A stretch of DNA of 64,000 nucleotides, from NCBI GenBank assembly GCA_964017235.1, contig OZ024931.1:126677530-126741529 (forward strand), given 5' to 3'. Position numbers and translations under genes: made by a program. Position 1 is the stretch's first letter, and every line of letters starts with the position of its first letter. Source of the DNA: Sabellastarte sp. h YS-2021 (Eukaryota; Annelida; Polychaeta; Sabellida; Sabellidae). Below, one piece after another: positions 11,501 through 24,461 of this stretch. The notes beneath the pieces are model-generated. The model searched no databases. It was not told where the DNA came from and was given only the letters and a program-made list of their open reading frames with translations.

Positions 11501-14241
11501 GACAATTCTTAACCATTCTTCACTTTTGAAACAGACATCCTTTTTTCCTCCCTAAAAATCTTTCTTTTTCTTAGATTTCTTTAATTAAATACAGAAATGT
11601 TATCGCTTTGGTATATGCTGCTATCTAAAGACACAGATGTGTACTGAATAGTTCATACTGCCCATTATCTATATACTGCTATATACCTTGCACCACATGG
11701 GCACAGGACAAGACTTCTTTTTACAAGTAATAAACTTGAAATTTGCTGCCGGACCTTACCCCTGATACCAGTTGCGTAACCAGCCTTGGTGTCTATAGCT
11801 GCACCTTTCTTGTTTACTTATTTTCAATACAAATGATGCTTTTAAGCGCAAGCTCTAGTAAGGCCCCCGGTTCTAAGGATCATGTATTGCTGGGTTTTTT
11901 TCTGTTGGCGTAGTGTGATAAGTATCCATATCTTCACTGAAGTTAAGTGGCTATGTTATTTCTGGGATGGATGACCGCTTCAGTGCACTACTGCTGTCTC
12001 TGATACCTTTGTGGCTCGCGCTATCAGACGAAAACCCCTTTCGGCCTTGTTTAACTTCAAAACATCTCTTGAAGACAAATCCTGTTTTGAAATTACCGGT
12101 ATGTACTTTTTCTCAGTAACTTTCTCCATGTCAATGATAGGTGTACAGTATGTATAATACGGGGTTGTGTTCAATTTAAGAACTCTGGAAACCGATCTCG
12201 ATTTTTGGAAACCACCAATATATATTGGGATATATTGGAAATTTTTTTTATCATGTGCAAATACTTTTGGTATTTGACTAGAGCAAGTAATTAAGGTCAA
12301 GTCATTAATAAAATTGAAGATTGACATCCAGCAATCATGGTTTAATAATGTTTATGTTTTTCAACAGTTTATCTGACGAGTGTATTCATCATTTAAATCA
12401 GTAATCATTATTTTGACACTAATGATATGTCAAAAAGTAATATAATTGGTAGTTAGGGGCAACAAGTAAAATATTTTGGGTCAATTAGTCACCAACTAAA
12501 TCTTGACTCTGCATCACTCATGAAGTTTAGGATTTACCCGCACAGGAAACATCCAACATATGTCCAGTAAACCAAATATTATAGAAAGAGAAAAGCCATG
12601 AATTTTTGGAATTAGCTGAAATGGCCATATGAAATACTATAAATTATGTAAATTTATTTAAGGTGATTTTATGTAAGGTAAACACACATGATATTTTATT
12701 ATATGAAAAACCATTCAATAGTGTTTTGTAAACAATCATACATCGACCATAAAAAGTAGGATTGATTTTTTTAAAAATAAAATTGTGGTTTGTTTAGTGA
12801 GCGATCTGCTATTGAATCACACTTCTAGTCTGTAGCATGAAATATGGATTGTGTGGTTAAGAATGCCCCTTTTAGTTGACTTATTACAATTAAGGTGGTT
12901 TTGTCAACAGAAGTTTAAAAAGGGGCAAATGTATTGGCATGGTAACTGTTTTACTTGAAATTTTCATATTTTCCATTCATTTTCAAATGTTCAAATGTCT
13001 TCAGCACAAATGAAACCACTTAACATAGCCTTGTAAAATTTTTAAATTGTGTTGCAATAATCTATATTACTGTGGACATTTTACCAAAAACTGGGCAAAA
13101 GAAATTGCTGTGGCAACCATTTTTCGTTGGAAATTTTTTCTGTTTTAGGACATTCCAATTTCAGATCAATTGAACCATAATTGACCAACTGATGATCAGT
13201 TAGTAAAAAAAAATCAATTTGAAATTGACCCTATTGGGCACATATTGTGTATATCTACTCACATTGAGGACCTGACACAGGTTCAGTATGTTATTGAAGC
13301 ATTAAAATTGGGTTTACAGTTTCAAAGATACATCTTGTTAAGTTTACCTTTTAATCAGCCAAATCAGGTGCCTTTTGGTATGCTGTATACAGGCAGAAAA
13401 GATCAGTAAAATGTCAGATATATTTTATTTTGGGATTTGGAGCTTTGCATTGTATTGAAGACCTGGGATTCTAAAAATTCATCAAAACTGCCCTCTGTGC
13501 CCCCTGCTAGGTAAAACTGGGGTCATAAAGTTAAATTTATTGATTAATAGTGTGTCCAAAGTACTAAGATTAATATTCCAGCAATATTTTTTCATAAAAG
13601 ATTACTGTTATACCATTAAAAATTCAAACAGATTTAAAATTTATTCATTTTATTCATTTATCCTATCTACAGTTATCACAACTTAAAGTTTCTCCTTAAA
13701 ATTGCAAATAAAGTGTAGAGGGGTCTATTTGTGAGATCAGTTTTAGAAATAATGTTTCCGAATGACACTGGTCAACACTGCTAAGGTGTTCTATCCATGT
13801 AGCTTTTGTAACTGTATGCATGATGTATATCTTTTTTTGTATTATTATTATTTTTTGGGGGGTCCCATTAAACAAAAAGTTTAAAAAAAATTCTCTGATT
13901 TGGTAAAACACATTTATAGGTACATAAGTTATAAAGGAATAAAATCGGAGGTAATAATAAGGATTTCAACATTGTTTTTTACCCTTTGCAATGGACCTCA
14001 TGCGCACCAAATTTACAGTTGCCTTTTCATCTTTGGTATTGTTTCAGTAAAATTTAAGTTCATCATTAAGCATTCCGCAAGTGACGCTTCTTAGTATGCA
14101 GGAGAAATTCTGTTGGAAGGGACCACCAGCTAAGCTAGTTCCCACATTTTGTATTACTTATAGTACATACATGCAGTAGCTCTGTGAAAATTTTTTGAAT
14201 ATGGTCACATGACATTTTGATCTGTCAGAGTAGTCACAGGA
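11501..14241. other. AT-rich stretch without a supported gene
   Basis: The longest open frame here (minus strand, about 11,980-12,327, 115 codons) has no domain, repeat or family resemblance that I recognise. An imperfect inverted repeat of about 15 bp per arm sits near 13,155-13,225. Nothing else stands out. Confidence 0.4.
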
Positions 14242-15151
14242 CTAAAACAGTGATCTGCCACATTTTACCCAAAAAAGGTTTTCCCGCTATTTTGGCAGCT
14301 ATTTTGAAATTCTGCATAAAACCCAAAAGTGCAGTTATTAGGCGGATTGTGTGTAACCAACCCGCCTATTAGATTGATATATCCGACGTCCGTCTGTCCG
14401 TCCACATTTTTGTCTCCGGACTCTAACTCAAAAATGGTTTGTCCAATCGAATTCAACCTTTACAGGGAGATAGATCACTAACATAGCTAGGTTCCTTTCA
14501 AAATTGGTGTAATTCCGTGTGTTCGTTTGTCTGTTTTTTCTCTGTTTGTCCGTGAAAATATCCGTTTCCGGACTCTATCTTGAAAACGGTTTGTCCAATC
14601 GAATTCAAACTTGACAGGGAGATAGATCACCATCATAGCTAGGTTCCTTTTGAAATTGGTGTAATTATGTCCGTTTGTCCATTATTTGTCCATTTGTCTG
14701 TCCATCAACATTTCCGTTTCCGGACTCTAACTCGAAAATGCTTTGTCCAATCAAATTCAAACTTGACAGGGAGATAGATCACCATCATACCTAAGTTGCT
14801 GTCGAAATTGGTGTAATTCTGTCCTTTCCTTTGTCTGTTTATAGCGTAGATACAATTATGTAACATAGATTACAAGATTTACATTTCTTAGCACGTCTAA
14901 CAAATTCACCTTAACTGGGTGACCTAACATTTCTTTCCTTGTTTCTAAATTTAATTACAGCAGTCGCTGACCTTATTGCTGTCTGCGCAACCTGCCTTTT
15001 GGAGCATCTTTGACCCTCTTGTTGGCAGCCATTTTAAATATCTACATAAAATGCAAAAACGTATTTATCTCGGAAACATGCGAGATAGAGGAATTAATTT
15101 TTGACTGACGGGGAAAACGCCTTGTCATCTGCCTCATTTTGCAAAAATCGT
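14242..15151. repeat. Repeat of about 105 bp, split by a hairpin-headed element
   Basis: Both flanks of the insertion at 14,340-15,022 belong to one repeat whose words include GATCTGCCACATTTTACC, TTTTCCCGC, ATTTTGGC and TTTATCTCGGAAAC. The same repeat continues on the far side of the DIRS element at 23,661. This block is therefore the pre-existing locus into which both elements went. Confidence 0.7.
14340..15022 (+). mobile_element. Hairpin-headed repeat (GGCGGGTTG family), near-complete copy
   Basis: It starts with AGGCGGATTGTGTGTAACC paired to CAACCCGCC. About three internal units carry 'TTTCCGGACTCTA', 'GACAGGGAGATAGATCACC' and 'ATCATAGCTAGGTTCC'. It ends in the family's 3' module (GCGCAACCTGCCTTTTGGAG, then GACCCTCTTGT). 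The ends form short inverted repeats (GGCGGGTTGCG against CGCAACCCGCC), and no target duplication is evident. There is no coding capacity, so mobilisation would need proteins supplied elsewhere. The architecture resembles non-autonomous Helitron-like (HINE/'pearl') repeats of bivalves; that assignment is inference. Confidence 0.8.
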
Positions 15152-15310
15152 TTTTATATTATAAAAATGTAATATACCCTACCATATAAATATACTTGTG
15201 TTAAGGATGGCTAGACATTCGGTGACCACCATGTACACCATACATAGAATTTGAAATATACAGGGAGACCCTATTTAATTCTATGTACATGCTACCCCTT
15301 ATTTCAAAAA
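15152..15310 (+). repeat. Left inverted terminal repeat of the outer DIRS element
   Basis: The stretch with GACATTCGGTGACCACCATG, CCATACATAGAATTTGAAAT and GGGAGACCCTATTTAA reappears in reverse complement at 23,560-23,660. Confidence 0.75.
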
Positions 15311-15733
15311 ATTTAGGTATTCAGTCATTCTGAAAATTCTTCAAATCAGTGTTTTGGGTTCATATCTGTACCTAGGTTCTCCACTTTTTAGCCTTCCCCA
15401 CCTTCAATTCTGGAGGTTGGTGGTCACTGGCTTATGGAGTTGACTCAGTCTTCCCCTTTGGAGTCCCATCTCACTGTTAACTGTGTCCCACATACCCTTT
15501 TTATGTCTTTTTATTCTGTTGGTTTCCCACTCTAATTTTTGTCAAATTAGTCCCATGGCCTCTTGTGTGCCTAAGGCTCAGCTTAATCAGGCTGCTTTTT
15601 AGTGCTGGGATTACCTTCTCAAGACCGTTTTTGTTCATGGCCCCTTCTTATCAGTTGTATCTGACTGATTTTTACTATTTTTCCTCCAATTGTTTTCTAA
15701 TTCTAGAAAGATTTTGGGGTGCGGTGAACATGT

Positions 15734-15945
15734 TTTTATTTCATAAAAATGTTATTTACCCTGCCATATGAAAACACTTGGGTTAAGCTTGTGCTTGGCT
15801 TTCGGTAACCACCACGTATGCCATACATAGAATTTAAAATATAAGGGGAGACCCTCTTTAAACCTATGTACTTGCTACTCTTTGACCTCTGGTGACCTAA
15901 TTCACTCTGCCATGTGCAGTAATACAGAAATAGTTCATTCTTTTT
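15734..15945 (+). repeat. Left inverted terminal repeat of the inner DIRS copy
   Basis: It starts TTTTATTTCAT and contains GGTTAAGCTTGTGCTTGGC and CTCTTTGACCTCTGGTGACC. The reverse complement occupies 19,425-19,666, including TTCTGTATTACTGTGCATGG against its copy near 15,917. Confidence 0.85.
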
Positions 15946-18900
15946 GTGGCGTTTTTGCTACCTCATAAAAAACCATTTACACGGTTTTGGTGCTCTGTAT
16001 GTACTCTTAAGCTGTTTATTCACTCCATTTTATTTACCTTGTACTTCGATTTCTGGTGAATTTGTTTTGTGCAATATTTTTATGTATTTTTCAAAGTTTG
16101 TTTTATCGCTCATCTGATCACGTGGATTCAGAATGTAGAATTTCCTTTGGAAATGATCATTTCTGCGGTGAAATAATTCATTTATTCACTTTTACTGGCA
16201 TTATAATTGCCAATTTACGGTTTTCAGCAACAGGAAATTCTTCATTTCACCGAATATTTTTTGACCATATTTTTGGGCTTTTTACGAATCATTCACAGGG
16301 TCATGTGATGATGATGTCACATCCAAAATTGAGGTCAACTAATCGGTTGTTAGAAAATATTCATTTCTCAGGGATTACAGCATTTCCAGGTTTGTTTATG
16401 CATTCCTTTTACATAATTCTTTGAGTATTATTCTGTCAGAGCGTAATCTGTAATAATTCCCATTTTTACGCATATTTTTAGCGTATATTTACAGTACTTA
16501 ACCGAACCTACCATTCACAGTTCTTTGCCTAGCCAATGGCCTTTCAGGATTCACTTCCTTTGTCAAAGAAGTAAGAAAATTGGCTTTGAGGTTGGGCATC
16601 TTGGTGCACATGTAACAACACAGTTGGCTCATTGGAGCCAATAGTTGTCAGAGGCTCATTTTGTAACTCTCTTAGAGTTGACTCTTAACTTGGAGTGGTT
16701 CTTAAGAGGAAGTAATCAGATCTGTTACTACAACAGGTCTCCTCCCTTGGCCAGGTTCTCAACCTGTCTAAAGGTGTTCCTCACATGGGCAAAGTTTTCT
16801 GTCAATTCAGCAGCTCATCCTTTCTCTGCTTTAGAACACCATTTATTTTCCTCTCCAAGTATGCACCTTTACTACTGGCTTCCACTTGGAAGCTACTTCT
16901 TCAAGGTCATCTGCACATGACACTTCTTCAAGTGTTATAACAGGACACTTTGTATTTTACTTGTTAACGGTTCTCTGGATTCTCCTATCTCAAATGAAGG
17001 AAGGTTTATTCGAGATAGTACTTTTCCAGGAACTATGTCGTTACATACCTTCCCTTAATTCCCTAGTTTTTACATCTGCTAACATGGATGTTTCACTTCG
17101 GGGTTAGGGAGCTCATTGTGTTCTTTTGATCACCTAAGGTCCATCTTTGATGTAGCAGTCCAATCTGCTCATCAGTTCTAGAGCTCATAGCTGTCCTTTT
17201 TACTTAGACATTTGTTGTATTTTATCCTTTCATCAAAGGATCTTTCTTACAGCCTCAGACAACACAGATGTCTCATTTTTAAGACATTTGCTCTTTGCTT
17301 GTCCTTTCTTCAAATGACACTTCAGATAGTCTCAGGCAACACTGTTGTCTGTGCTTTCTTTTTGTAACAAGAGAGCTTCCACTCTTGGGACATGTGTCTT
17401 TATTTTGGCACCTGTTTGCCATTTTTTTCTACAAGAACAAGTCTGTTTTTTCACATACACATGTTCCATGGGCATGAATCTTTGGCAGACCATCTCTTGA
17501 GGTCTTATCAGACCCTTCATATAGAGTGGTCTTTCAATTTTTAGATCTTCAGATGGCTGTCTCAGACTAATTAAGATCTCTTTGCCATGTGATTCAATCA
17601 CAAGCTGCTCTTGCATGTGCCTCCTATGCTAGATCCTTAGGCTCTGGCAACAGATGCCCTGGAGTTCATTTGGTCTGGAGTACTTGTTTTACTCCTTCCC
17701 TGCTTCAGCGCTTTGTCCACTTATGGCCAAGAAGTTAACCAACTTTCACAGCTGTAGGATGCTTCTTGTAGCCTTCCTTGGCAAGCCAAGGTTTGGCTTC
17801 AAGATCTCCTTTAAGAAAGCCAGTGGCTCTTCTTCTTAACTCTTCTATTATAACCTCATCTAGCTAGAGGTTTATTTATTTTCATGGAGTTAGTTTCTTC
17901 ATGCCTTGTGGCTGAAGTCTCCTTACATCAAGGATGTTCAGAGGAGGTATCCAGGAGGATTTCTTAATTCTCTGAAACTGTCTATGAAGCAAGGTGGAAC
18001 TGCTTCAAAACTTATGAGAAACATGGCCGCTGTGCCATGCTTCAGCTGCCCCATTCATTGCTGATTGTTCCTTTTAAGGAACTGTTTTCTCAGACAATAT
18101 GGATACAGCTCAGCTATCTCCATGTAATACTTGGAGTTGGGTTCTTATAAGGAGCTTAGAAGCCTCATTTGGAGCTTCTTTAAGTCCAGAATGAGGGTAG
18201 TTGTCACCTACCTGCTTAGTACTTAAACTTGGTTCTGCAGGCTCTTGAACCCTTTTCACTTGCTGAGCCAAGTTTTTCACATATAAGACAATCTTTCTTA
18301 CTCCATTGCTTTGGGAAGAAGGAGTGATTTTGATTCCTTTAGTTAAAGGTTTCTTCTCTTTCTCTAGGGATGGCCTAAGTATCTTTAAGTTAGATCTTTC
18401 TCTCCTGGCTTAAAAGCCAGTTACCTTCAGAAGGGTCTTCCTGCTTTGACTTTTGTCTTGGTCAGGATGGCTTAGAGGACAGTTCCTTCCTTACTGTCAG
18501 ATTCCTTAGATACTATCTATCTAGCTATTCTGACGATCTTTATGAGGATGTTTAATCTTTGTCTTTCTTCTGAAGTCCAAAGAGGGTGATATTGCTGCTC
18601 AGACAATATCTATTTGGAATAACATTTTATCCTTTATTTCCTCAAACTCTGTTCCACATGTGAAGGCCCATGATGTTTTTGCCCAGGTTTCATTCTGGTC
18701 TTTTAGGTGGTTTTCCACTGCTTCACATCATGGGAGATTCTTCTTGGAATTCTTGCACTTCACTTATTTTCCTTTAGAGAAGTTGTACTTAAAAATCTTT
18801 ATGATTTCTTAAATGTAGTGGATTTTTGTTTCCACTTAGCCAATTCTCTCTCCATTCTACTTAAATTCCTCAATTTAAGTCATTCTGAGACTTTTTAGTC

Positions 18901-19205
18901 TCAGAAAAAGGGGGTGGCATTTCCCTTTCAGGGAATCTGTTCATCTCCATTTTCAGAACCATGCTTCTTTAAGTGCCTCTTGGCATGTTCCTATTCTGAG
19001 CATAATGGCATATTTATTCCCTCTCCTTAGAGCTGACCTAATAGAGTGTAGACAGCAGTGCTCAAGTTCTTGTAGTGGTTAATTCTACTCACTTAACTCA
19101 GTAGAGTTATTTCTTCAGCACAGAGGTTTTGGGTCCAATTGTACCAGGAAGTATCCTCTTTATGCAATTTAACCATAGGGTGGTTTTCTTCAGTCTGTCT
19201 CTCCC

Positions 19206-19238
19206 ACCTCCCCCCCCCCCCCCCCCCCCCCCCCCCCA
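19206..19238. repeat. Poly-C tract of about 33 bases
   Basis: Uninterrupted C run just upstream of the internal complementary region. The equivalent place in the outer element (about 23,318) has only four Cs, so the run expanded within this copy. Confidence 0.9.
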
Positions 19239-19244
19239 TCCGTT

Positions 19245-19365
19245 AAGGCATTCAACCCAAGTGTTTTCATATGAAAGGGTATATTACAGTTTTATGAAAT
19301 AAAATTTCATATTTTTAAATGTGAAATACATTTTATGAAAAAAATGTACCTACCATATGAAAACA
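19245..19365 (+). repeat. Internal complementary region of the inner DIRS copy
   Basis: Its first half is the reverse complement of the left extremity (CAACCCAAGTGTTTTCATAT). Its second half is the reverse complement of the right extremity (TTTCATATTTTTAAATGT, then ACCTACCATATGAA). This is the DIRS hallmark that templates joining of the two ends. Confidence 0.8.
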
Positions 19366-19424
19366 GCAAATCACCCTCCCGCCTGCCCTGCTTTTTAGAA
19401 GACCTTTGTCCAGCATTTATGTTT

Positions 19425-19666
19425 ATTCACAAAAAGAATCAACTATTTCTGTATTACTGTGCATGGCAGAGTGAATTAGGTCACCAGGGATCAAAGGGTA
19501 GCAAGTACATAAGTTTAAAGAGGGTCTCCTCTGATATTTTAAATTCTATGTATGATATAAGTTGGTGGTTATTGAACTCCAAGCCAAGCTTAACCCAAGT
19601 GTGTTCATATGGTAGGTATATACATTTTTCTTCATAAAAATGTATTTTACATTTAAAAATATGAAA
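19425..19666 (+). repeat. Right inverted terminal repeat of the inner DIRS copy
   Basis: Reverse complement of the left repeat at 15,734-15,945. The element ends in ATATGAAA, after which the outer element's Gag-side sequence resumes. Confidence 0.8.
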
Positions 19667-22600
19667 GTTGTTCAACAGTTTTTAGTGCATTTATAGCAGT
19701 TTTTAGGTCTGACTTCTTACTGCAACATCTACCTATTTGTGGTCCCTCTGTCTTGAGTTAACCTTCAGGCAGACTTCTGGGACCTTATTCCAACATTGTG
19801 CGAATCTATTAGACTATATGGATGCTTCGAACTTTGTTTTTAAATCTTCTTCATAGAAGATTTCAAAGCCTCCTGTCTAACAAAATTACAGGGGATAACA
19901 GATATCTGATCTCATTTCTTATCAGTCTCAAGTGTTCTTCTATGAGTCACCCACTTGTTCCAGGCTCAGAAGTTCCTTCATGATGTCAGATTTTCACTTT
20001 TCTGTCATTTATAATTTTTGGGAACCTCTCATTCTAAGTTTAGGAAGTTGGGTACTTTCCCAAATTATCCTTCTTAAAATTATTATTGCCAGGTACAACC
20101 TCTCTTCAACAGGTTTGTGGGTTCACTTACTCAGGAATACGGTCCAGGGGTCAGGCCTGATGGGTTCTCTCAAAGACCTTTTCTTTCCAAGGCAGATTTT
20201 TTCGGCCATTGAAAGATATCTGAGATGGACCTTATGGTCTCTGGAATTTTTTCCATTAAGCCTGGTCTCTTTATCCATCTCAGTCAGGTTGATTGACCAG
20301 ACATTTTATTCTTAGTTGTCTCGTTAATCCACCATGCTTTGGGCATCTTTTCATGGATTAACAGCTCCATTTAAGCTGATTGATCTCTGGCCTGTTCCAC
20401 TAATTTTGTTCTATTGCAGTTGTTTAGAGAGATTTCTTTCTCTCCTCTTTTCCCTGACTTGTGTCTTATCACTTTGTAAGGGACTTTTGGGCCCTTTTCA
20501 TTGTTGATCTTAATACTGTTTTGTGGGGTCTATCTTATAGACTACATTCCTACGCATGACAGTATAAGGGTCTCTTCTTAGCTTTCTGCTTCAGCCTCTT
20601 CAGGCAAACCAAATCAAAAGCTTTTCTCCTGTAAAACTATGGAGGTGCTCCCTTAATGCTAAAGGGGTGCAGATCCTTTCCAGGTTCCAACAATTCTGGC
20701 AATGGAATGCCTTCCTGAGGCACGGGCAAAAATCTCAGCCTCCGTCTCCATAGTTATGTCCTTTAGGAGGTTGGAATTATTTTGGATCATTCCTAACTTC
20801 TACTCTTATCTGCAGATCCTTTCCAGGACACCTTTAAGATGGCAAAAGCAAGGTATCCTGACGTGAAACAAAAGATGTCTCATGTGCAGGAGATCTTAAA
20901 GAAGTCTTTCAGATTACCCCCTGATCTTTTCCATTTCAGTTGAAATGTTTGGGTTCCAGCCTGTTTCTAGATATATGGAACTTGGTATTCACCTTTCAGT
21001 GGTCTCTCGCAGATTGTACTTCCTGATTTCCTCCTCTACAGCTTTTATTCTTCTCAGGATGCTATTCTTTGTAAATTGACCCCACACTTGCTGTTCTTAT
21101 AAGCAGTTCAAGTGCATGGGCTCCTTTTGCCTGGGTTTTTACTCAAGACCTTTTCTTTGGCAAAGAAATTAAAGGTTGGAAACCAGCATTAGGTTTATAC
21201 ATGTATCTTTTCTTGGTTTTCCCAACTTTCAGACTGGAAACTTACCACTTGATCTTTTTCTCCCTTCAAGTTAGCCAGTGAACCACTTCTCTGGTGCTCA
21301 ATATTGCACCATTCTTTTCCGTTGTCTCCATTGGTTCACTTTTGCTTAGATTGGACAGGGTTTCCCAGTTTATGGGCAATGCTTTTGCGCCTAGCCACTG
21401 GGATTTGAGGATTCATTTCCTTAGGCAAGAAAGAAAGTTGGCTTTGAGATTGGGCATCTCAGTGCACATGTTACTATTAAATTGGCTCATTAGTCAATAG
21501 TTGTCAAGAGGCTCATTTTGAAACTCTGTCTTAGAGTTGACTCTCAACTTGAGGTGGTTTTCAACAGGAAGTAATGGGATCTGTTATTGCATCAGATCTC
21601 CTTCCTAGGTCAGGTTTTCTATCTATCCAAAGGTGTTCTCTTACCTTACAGGGGCAAGATTCCATTTTATTCAGCAGCCGTCCTTCCTCTGCTTTATAAC
21701 ACCTTATTTTCCTCTACAAGTATGCATTTTTTATTGTTTCTGGCTTCCACTAAGAAGCCATTTCTTTAAGATCTCTTTGCTTTTGCCATCTTAAAGGTGT
21801 TCTGGATTCTTCATTCTTAGATCCTTCTGTGAAGTTTCATTTATGGTGGTAGTTTTACAGGAACTATGTCTTTGCATTCCTCCCTTTCAACATCCTAGTT
21901 TGTAACATCTACTTACATGGATGTCTCACTTCAGGGTTGGGTAGCTAATGGTGCTTATTTCCGCACCCAAGTTCCATGTTCAATGTAGTAGTCTAATCTG
22001 AGCATAAGCTTTCTAGAGCTATCTATTCATCAAAGGATCAACTTTATAGCCTCAGACAACACAGATGTCTTGCTCTCAAGACATTTATTCCTGGATTGTC
22101 CTTTCATCAGAGGATCATTTACATAGTCTCAGACAGTACCACTGTGTGTGCTTTCTTTATATAACAAGGGATCTCACTCTTGGGACATGTTTCACTCTTT
22201 TGGCACCTGTATGCACTTTTTCCACAAGAACGATTCTGTTTTTCCAACAACACATGTTCCAGGGGCATGAATCTTTGGCAGACCAACTCTTGAGGACCTA
22301 TCAGACCCTTCCAACAGAGTGGTCTCTTGAATCTTCGATCTTCGATGGTGGTCTCAGACTTTATATCTGAAATAGATCTTTTTTAGATCTTTTTTTCTCT
22401 TGCATGTTTTTCCTCTGCCAGATCCTTAGTCTCTGGTTACAGATGGGCTGGAGTTAATTTGGTCTGGACCACTTCTTTACTCCTTCCCTCCTTCAGCTCT
22501 TTTTCCACTTGTGGTCATGAAGTTAATCAACTCCAAGAGCTGTAGGATGCTTCTTGTAGTCTTCCTTATTACACCAAGTTTTGACTTCAAGATCTCCTTT

Positions 22601-23334
22601 AAGAAAGCCAGTGGCTCTTCCTCTAAATCTTCAATAACAACTTAAACTGTCTGTGAAGATACTCTCTTCTTTGTGTCTCTTCTGAAGTCCTAAGAGGGTG
22701 ACATTGCAGCTCAGGCAATATCTATTTTGGTAAACACTTAATATTTTATTCCCTCAAATTTTGTTCCACAAGTGAAGACCCATGATGTTCTTGCCCAGGC
22801 TTTTTCCTGGTTTTTAGGTGGTATACCACTGCTTTACATCATGGGAGATTCCTCATGGAATTTTTGCTCTTCACTTCTTTTTCTTAAGAGATGATGCACT
22901 GTAGAACCTTTATGATTTTTAAGTGTAGTGGACTTTGTTTCCACTCAGAAAATTATCTCTCTCTGCCACTTAAATTTCTTTAATTTAAGACAGTCAGGGA
23001 GTATTAGTCTCAGTAAAGGGGCGGTGGCATTTCCCTTTAGGGAAACTCTCCTACATCACCAACTTCAGAACTGTACTTCTTAGTGCCTCGTGGCATGTAA
23101 CCTATTCTGAGCACAATGGCATTATTATGCCGTCTCCTTTGAGCTGACCTAATAAGATGTAGACAGCAGTGTTTAAGTTATTTTAGTGGTTAATTCTACT
23201 CACTTACCTCAGTAGAGTTATACCTTCAGCACAGAGGTTTTGGGTTCAATTGTACCAGATAATATCCTCTTTATGCCATGTAACCTTAGGGTGGTTTTCC
23301 TCAGTCTGTCTTTTCCCCACCATCTTCCAAGTGG

Positions 23335-23470
23335 GCATTCAACCTAAGTGATTTCATATGGTAGGGTATATTACATTTTTATGAAGTAAAATTTCATATT
23401 TTTAAATGTAAAATACACTTAGGAAGAAAAGTATATGTAACTACCATATGAAAACAGCAAATCACCATAC
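23335..23470 (+). repeat. Internal complementary region of the outer DIRS element
   Basis: It contains GGTAGGGTATATTACATTTT, the complement of the left end at 15,160-15,195, joined to TTTCATATTTTTAAATGT-type sequence shared with the inner copy's right end. Part of the right terminal repeat follows, to 23,660. Confidence 0.7.
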
Positions 23471-23660
23471 CGCCAGCCCCGGTTTTTAAAAAGACTTTTT
23501 TCCAACATTTAAGCTTATTCACAAAAAGAGTGAACTACTTCTATGTATCTTGCATGGCGGGGTGAAAGGGGGTCAAAGAGTAGCAATGACAAAGGTTTAA
23601 ATAGGGTCTCCCCTTACATTTTAAATTCTATGTATGGTGTATGTAGCAGTCACTGAATGT

Positions 23661-24091
23661 CATGTTGAAATTCTGCTTAGAAACACAAAAATGCATTTAT
23701 CTCAGAAACAATGCCAGATCAACAGTTTTGACAAAGTTTTTTTAACCTCGGGGTAAACGAGTGATCTACCACTTTTTGCCAAAATTTCTGTATAAAACAC
23801 ATTTTTCTACAAAATGGTGTGAGATACAGCGATTTCAACAAAAAAATTTTAACCAGCATGTACAGGTAGAGTCATCTGCCACTTTTTACCAAAAATCGTT
23901 TTCCCCGTCATTTTAGATAGAGCAATTAATTTTTCACTGACAGGGTATACGCAGAGTCATCTGGCAAATTTTGCGAGAAATTGTTTTCCCGCCATTTTGG
24001 GGAGCAATGTTGAATAAAATGCAAGAATGCTTTTATCTCGGAAATGGTACAAGATAAAGCAATTTAAATGAAATTTTGGGCTCCCAGGGCC
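23661..24091. repeat. Tandem repeat of about 105 bp, about four units
   Basis: The word AGATACAGCGATTT and its variants recur at about 23,717, 23,822, 23,925 and 24,051. TCATCTGCCACTTTTTACC and TTTTCCCGCCATTTTGG alternate with it. It continues the repeat found left of the outer DIRS element, which supports the insertion model. Confidence 0.75.
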
Positions 24092-24228
24092 ATATATAGA
24101 TTGCTGCAACTGATTAGTTTATGTACTTTTGTATAACTGTGCTGTTTATGTTGACAGCTATACTCCAATTAATAAAATTTACAGCTTTGTAATTTTTAGT
24201 TTACTGATTAATGCTGTCATCTTGCTAT
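24092..24228 (+). repeat. 137-bp segment, first copy of an exact direct repeat
   Basis: By eye it is identical base for base to 26,371-26,507, at an offset of 2,279 bp. It begins ATATATAGATTGCTGCAACT and ends CTGTCATCTTGCTAT. Flanks differ on both sides. Confidence 0.9.
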
Positions 24229-24461
24229 AAAATTCATTTTCCTGCCAGTTTATCAGATATCTTGAATTTTTGTGTAAAATGCAAAAACTTAATGTTAAAT
24301 TAAATGAAGTTGCTTTCAGTTGAGTTAAATGCCTTTCGAGTTTTATGATAGAATGAGTAGGTTATGATGTTTTTTGGGTTTGCATGTTTTGACCAATGTA
24401 TCTATTTGGTATACTACCAAATTGGTCTGGACTTATAATTTTAAAAATCTAAAAAATTTTA

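Larger units (their letters stand above)
15734..19666 (+). mobile_element. Nested DIRS retrotransposon fossil (inner copy, same AT-rich lineage)
   Basis: It is bounded by inverted terminal repeats (15,734-15,945 and 19,425-19,666), with an internal complementary region at about 19,245-19,365 that copies both outer ends. Between them lie an RT segment near 16.55 kb (SFVKEVRKLALRLGILVHM-like) and an RNase H region near 17.1-17.5 kb (HESLADHLLRSYQTL). A post-RNase H domain follows near 17.64 kb (ALATDALEFIW-like, matching AWAVDALSLSW). YR sequence extends to about 18.9 kb. I do not recognise a Gag part. It sits inside the Gag region of the outer element. It is broken, with many breaks, and younger than its host element. 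Confidence 0.8.
15152..23660 (+). mobile_element. DIRS retrotransposon fossil (outer, AT-rich lineage 'type E'), interrupted by a nested copy
   Basis: Left terminal repeat at 15,152-15,310. Gag-like 5' part at about 15.34-15.73 kb, resuming at 19,667 after the nested element. RT region around 21.3-21.5 kb, with a KLALRLGISVHM stretch matching KWLAMRQGIRIHQ of the young element's RT. RNase H and following region around 21.9-22.5 kb (HESLADQLLRTYQTL corresponds to LNVIADKLSRLGQTI). YR region about 22.6-23.0 kb. Internal complementary region about 23,335-23,470; partial right terminal repeat to 23,660. The copy is broken, with many breaks, and old. It was inserted into the 105-bp repeat seen on both sides. 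Confidence 0.75.

Noticed and set aside
11980-12327. 115-codon minus-strand open frame as a possible host exon
   Set aside because: No domain, conserved motif, splice context or repeat relationship could be recognised. Frames of this length occur by chance in 64 kb.
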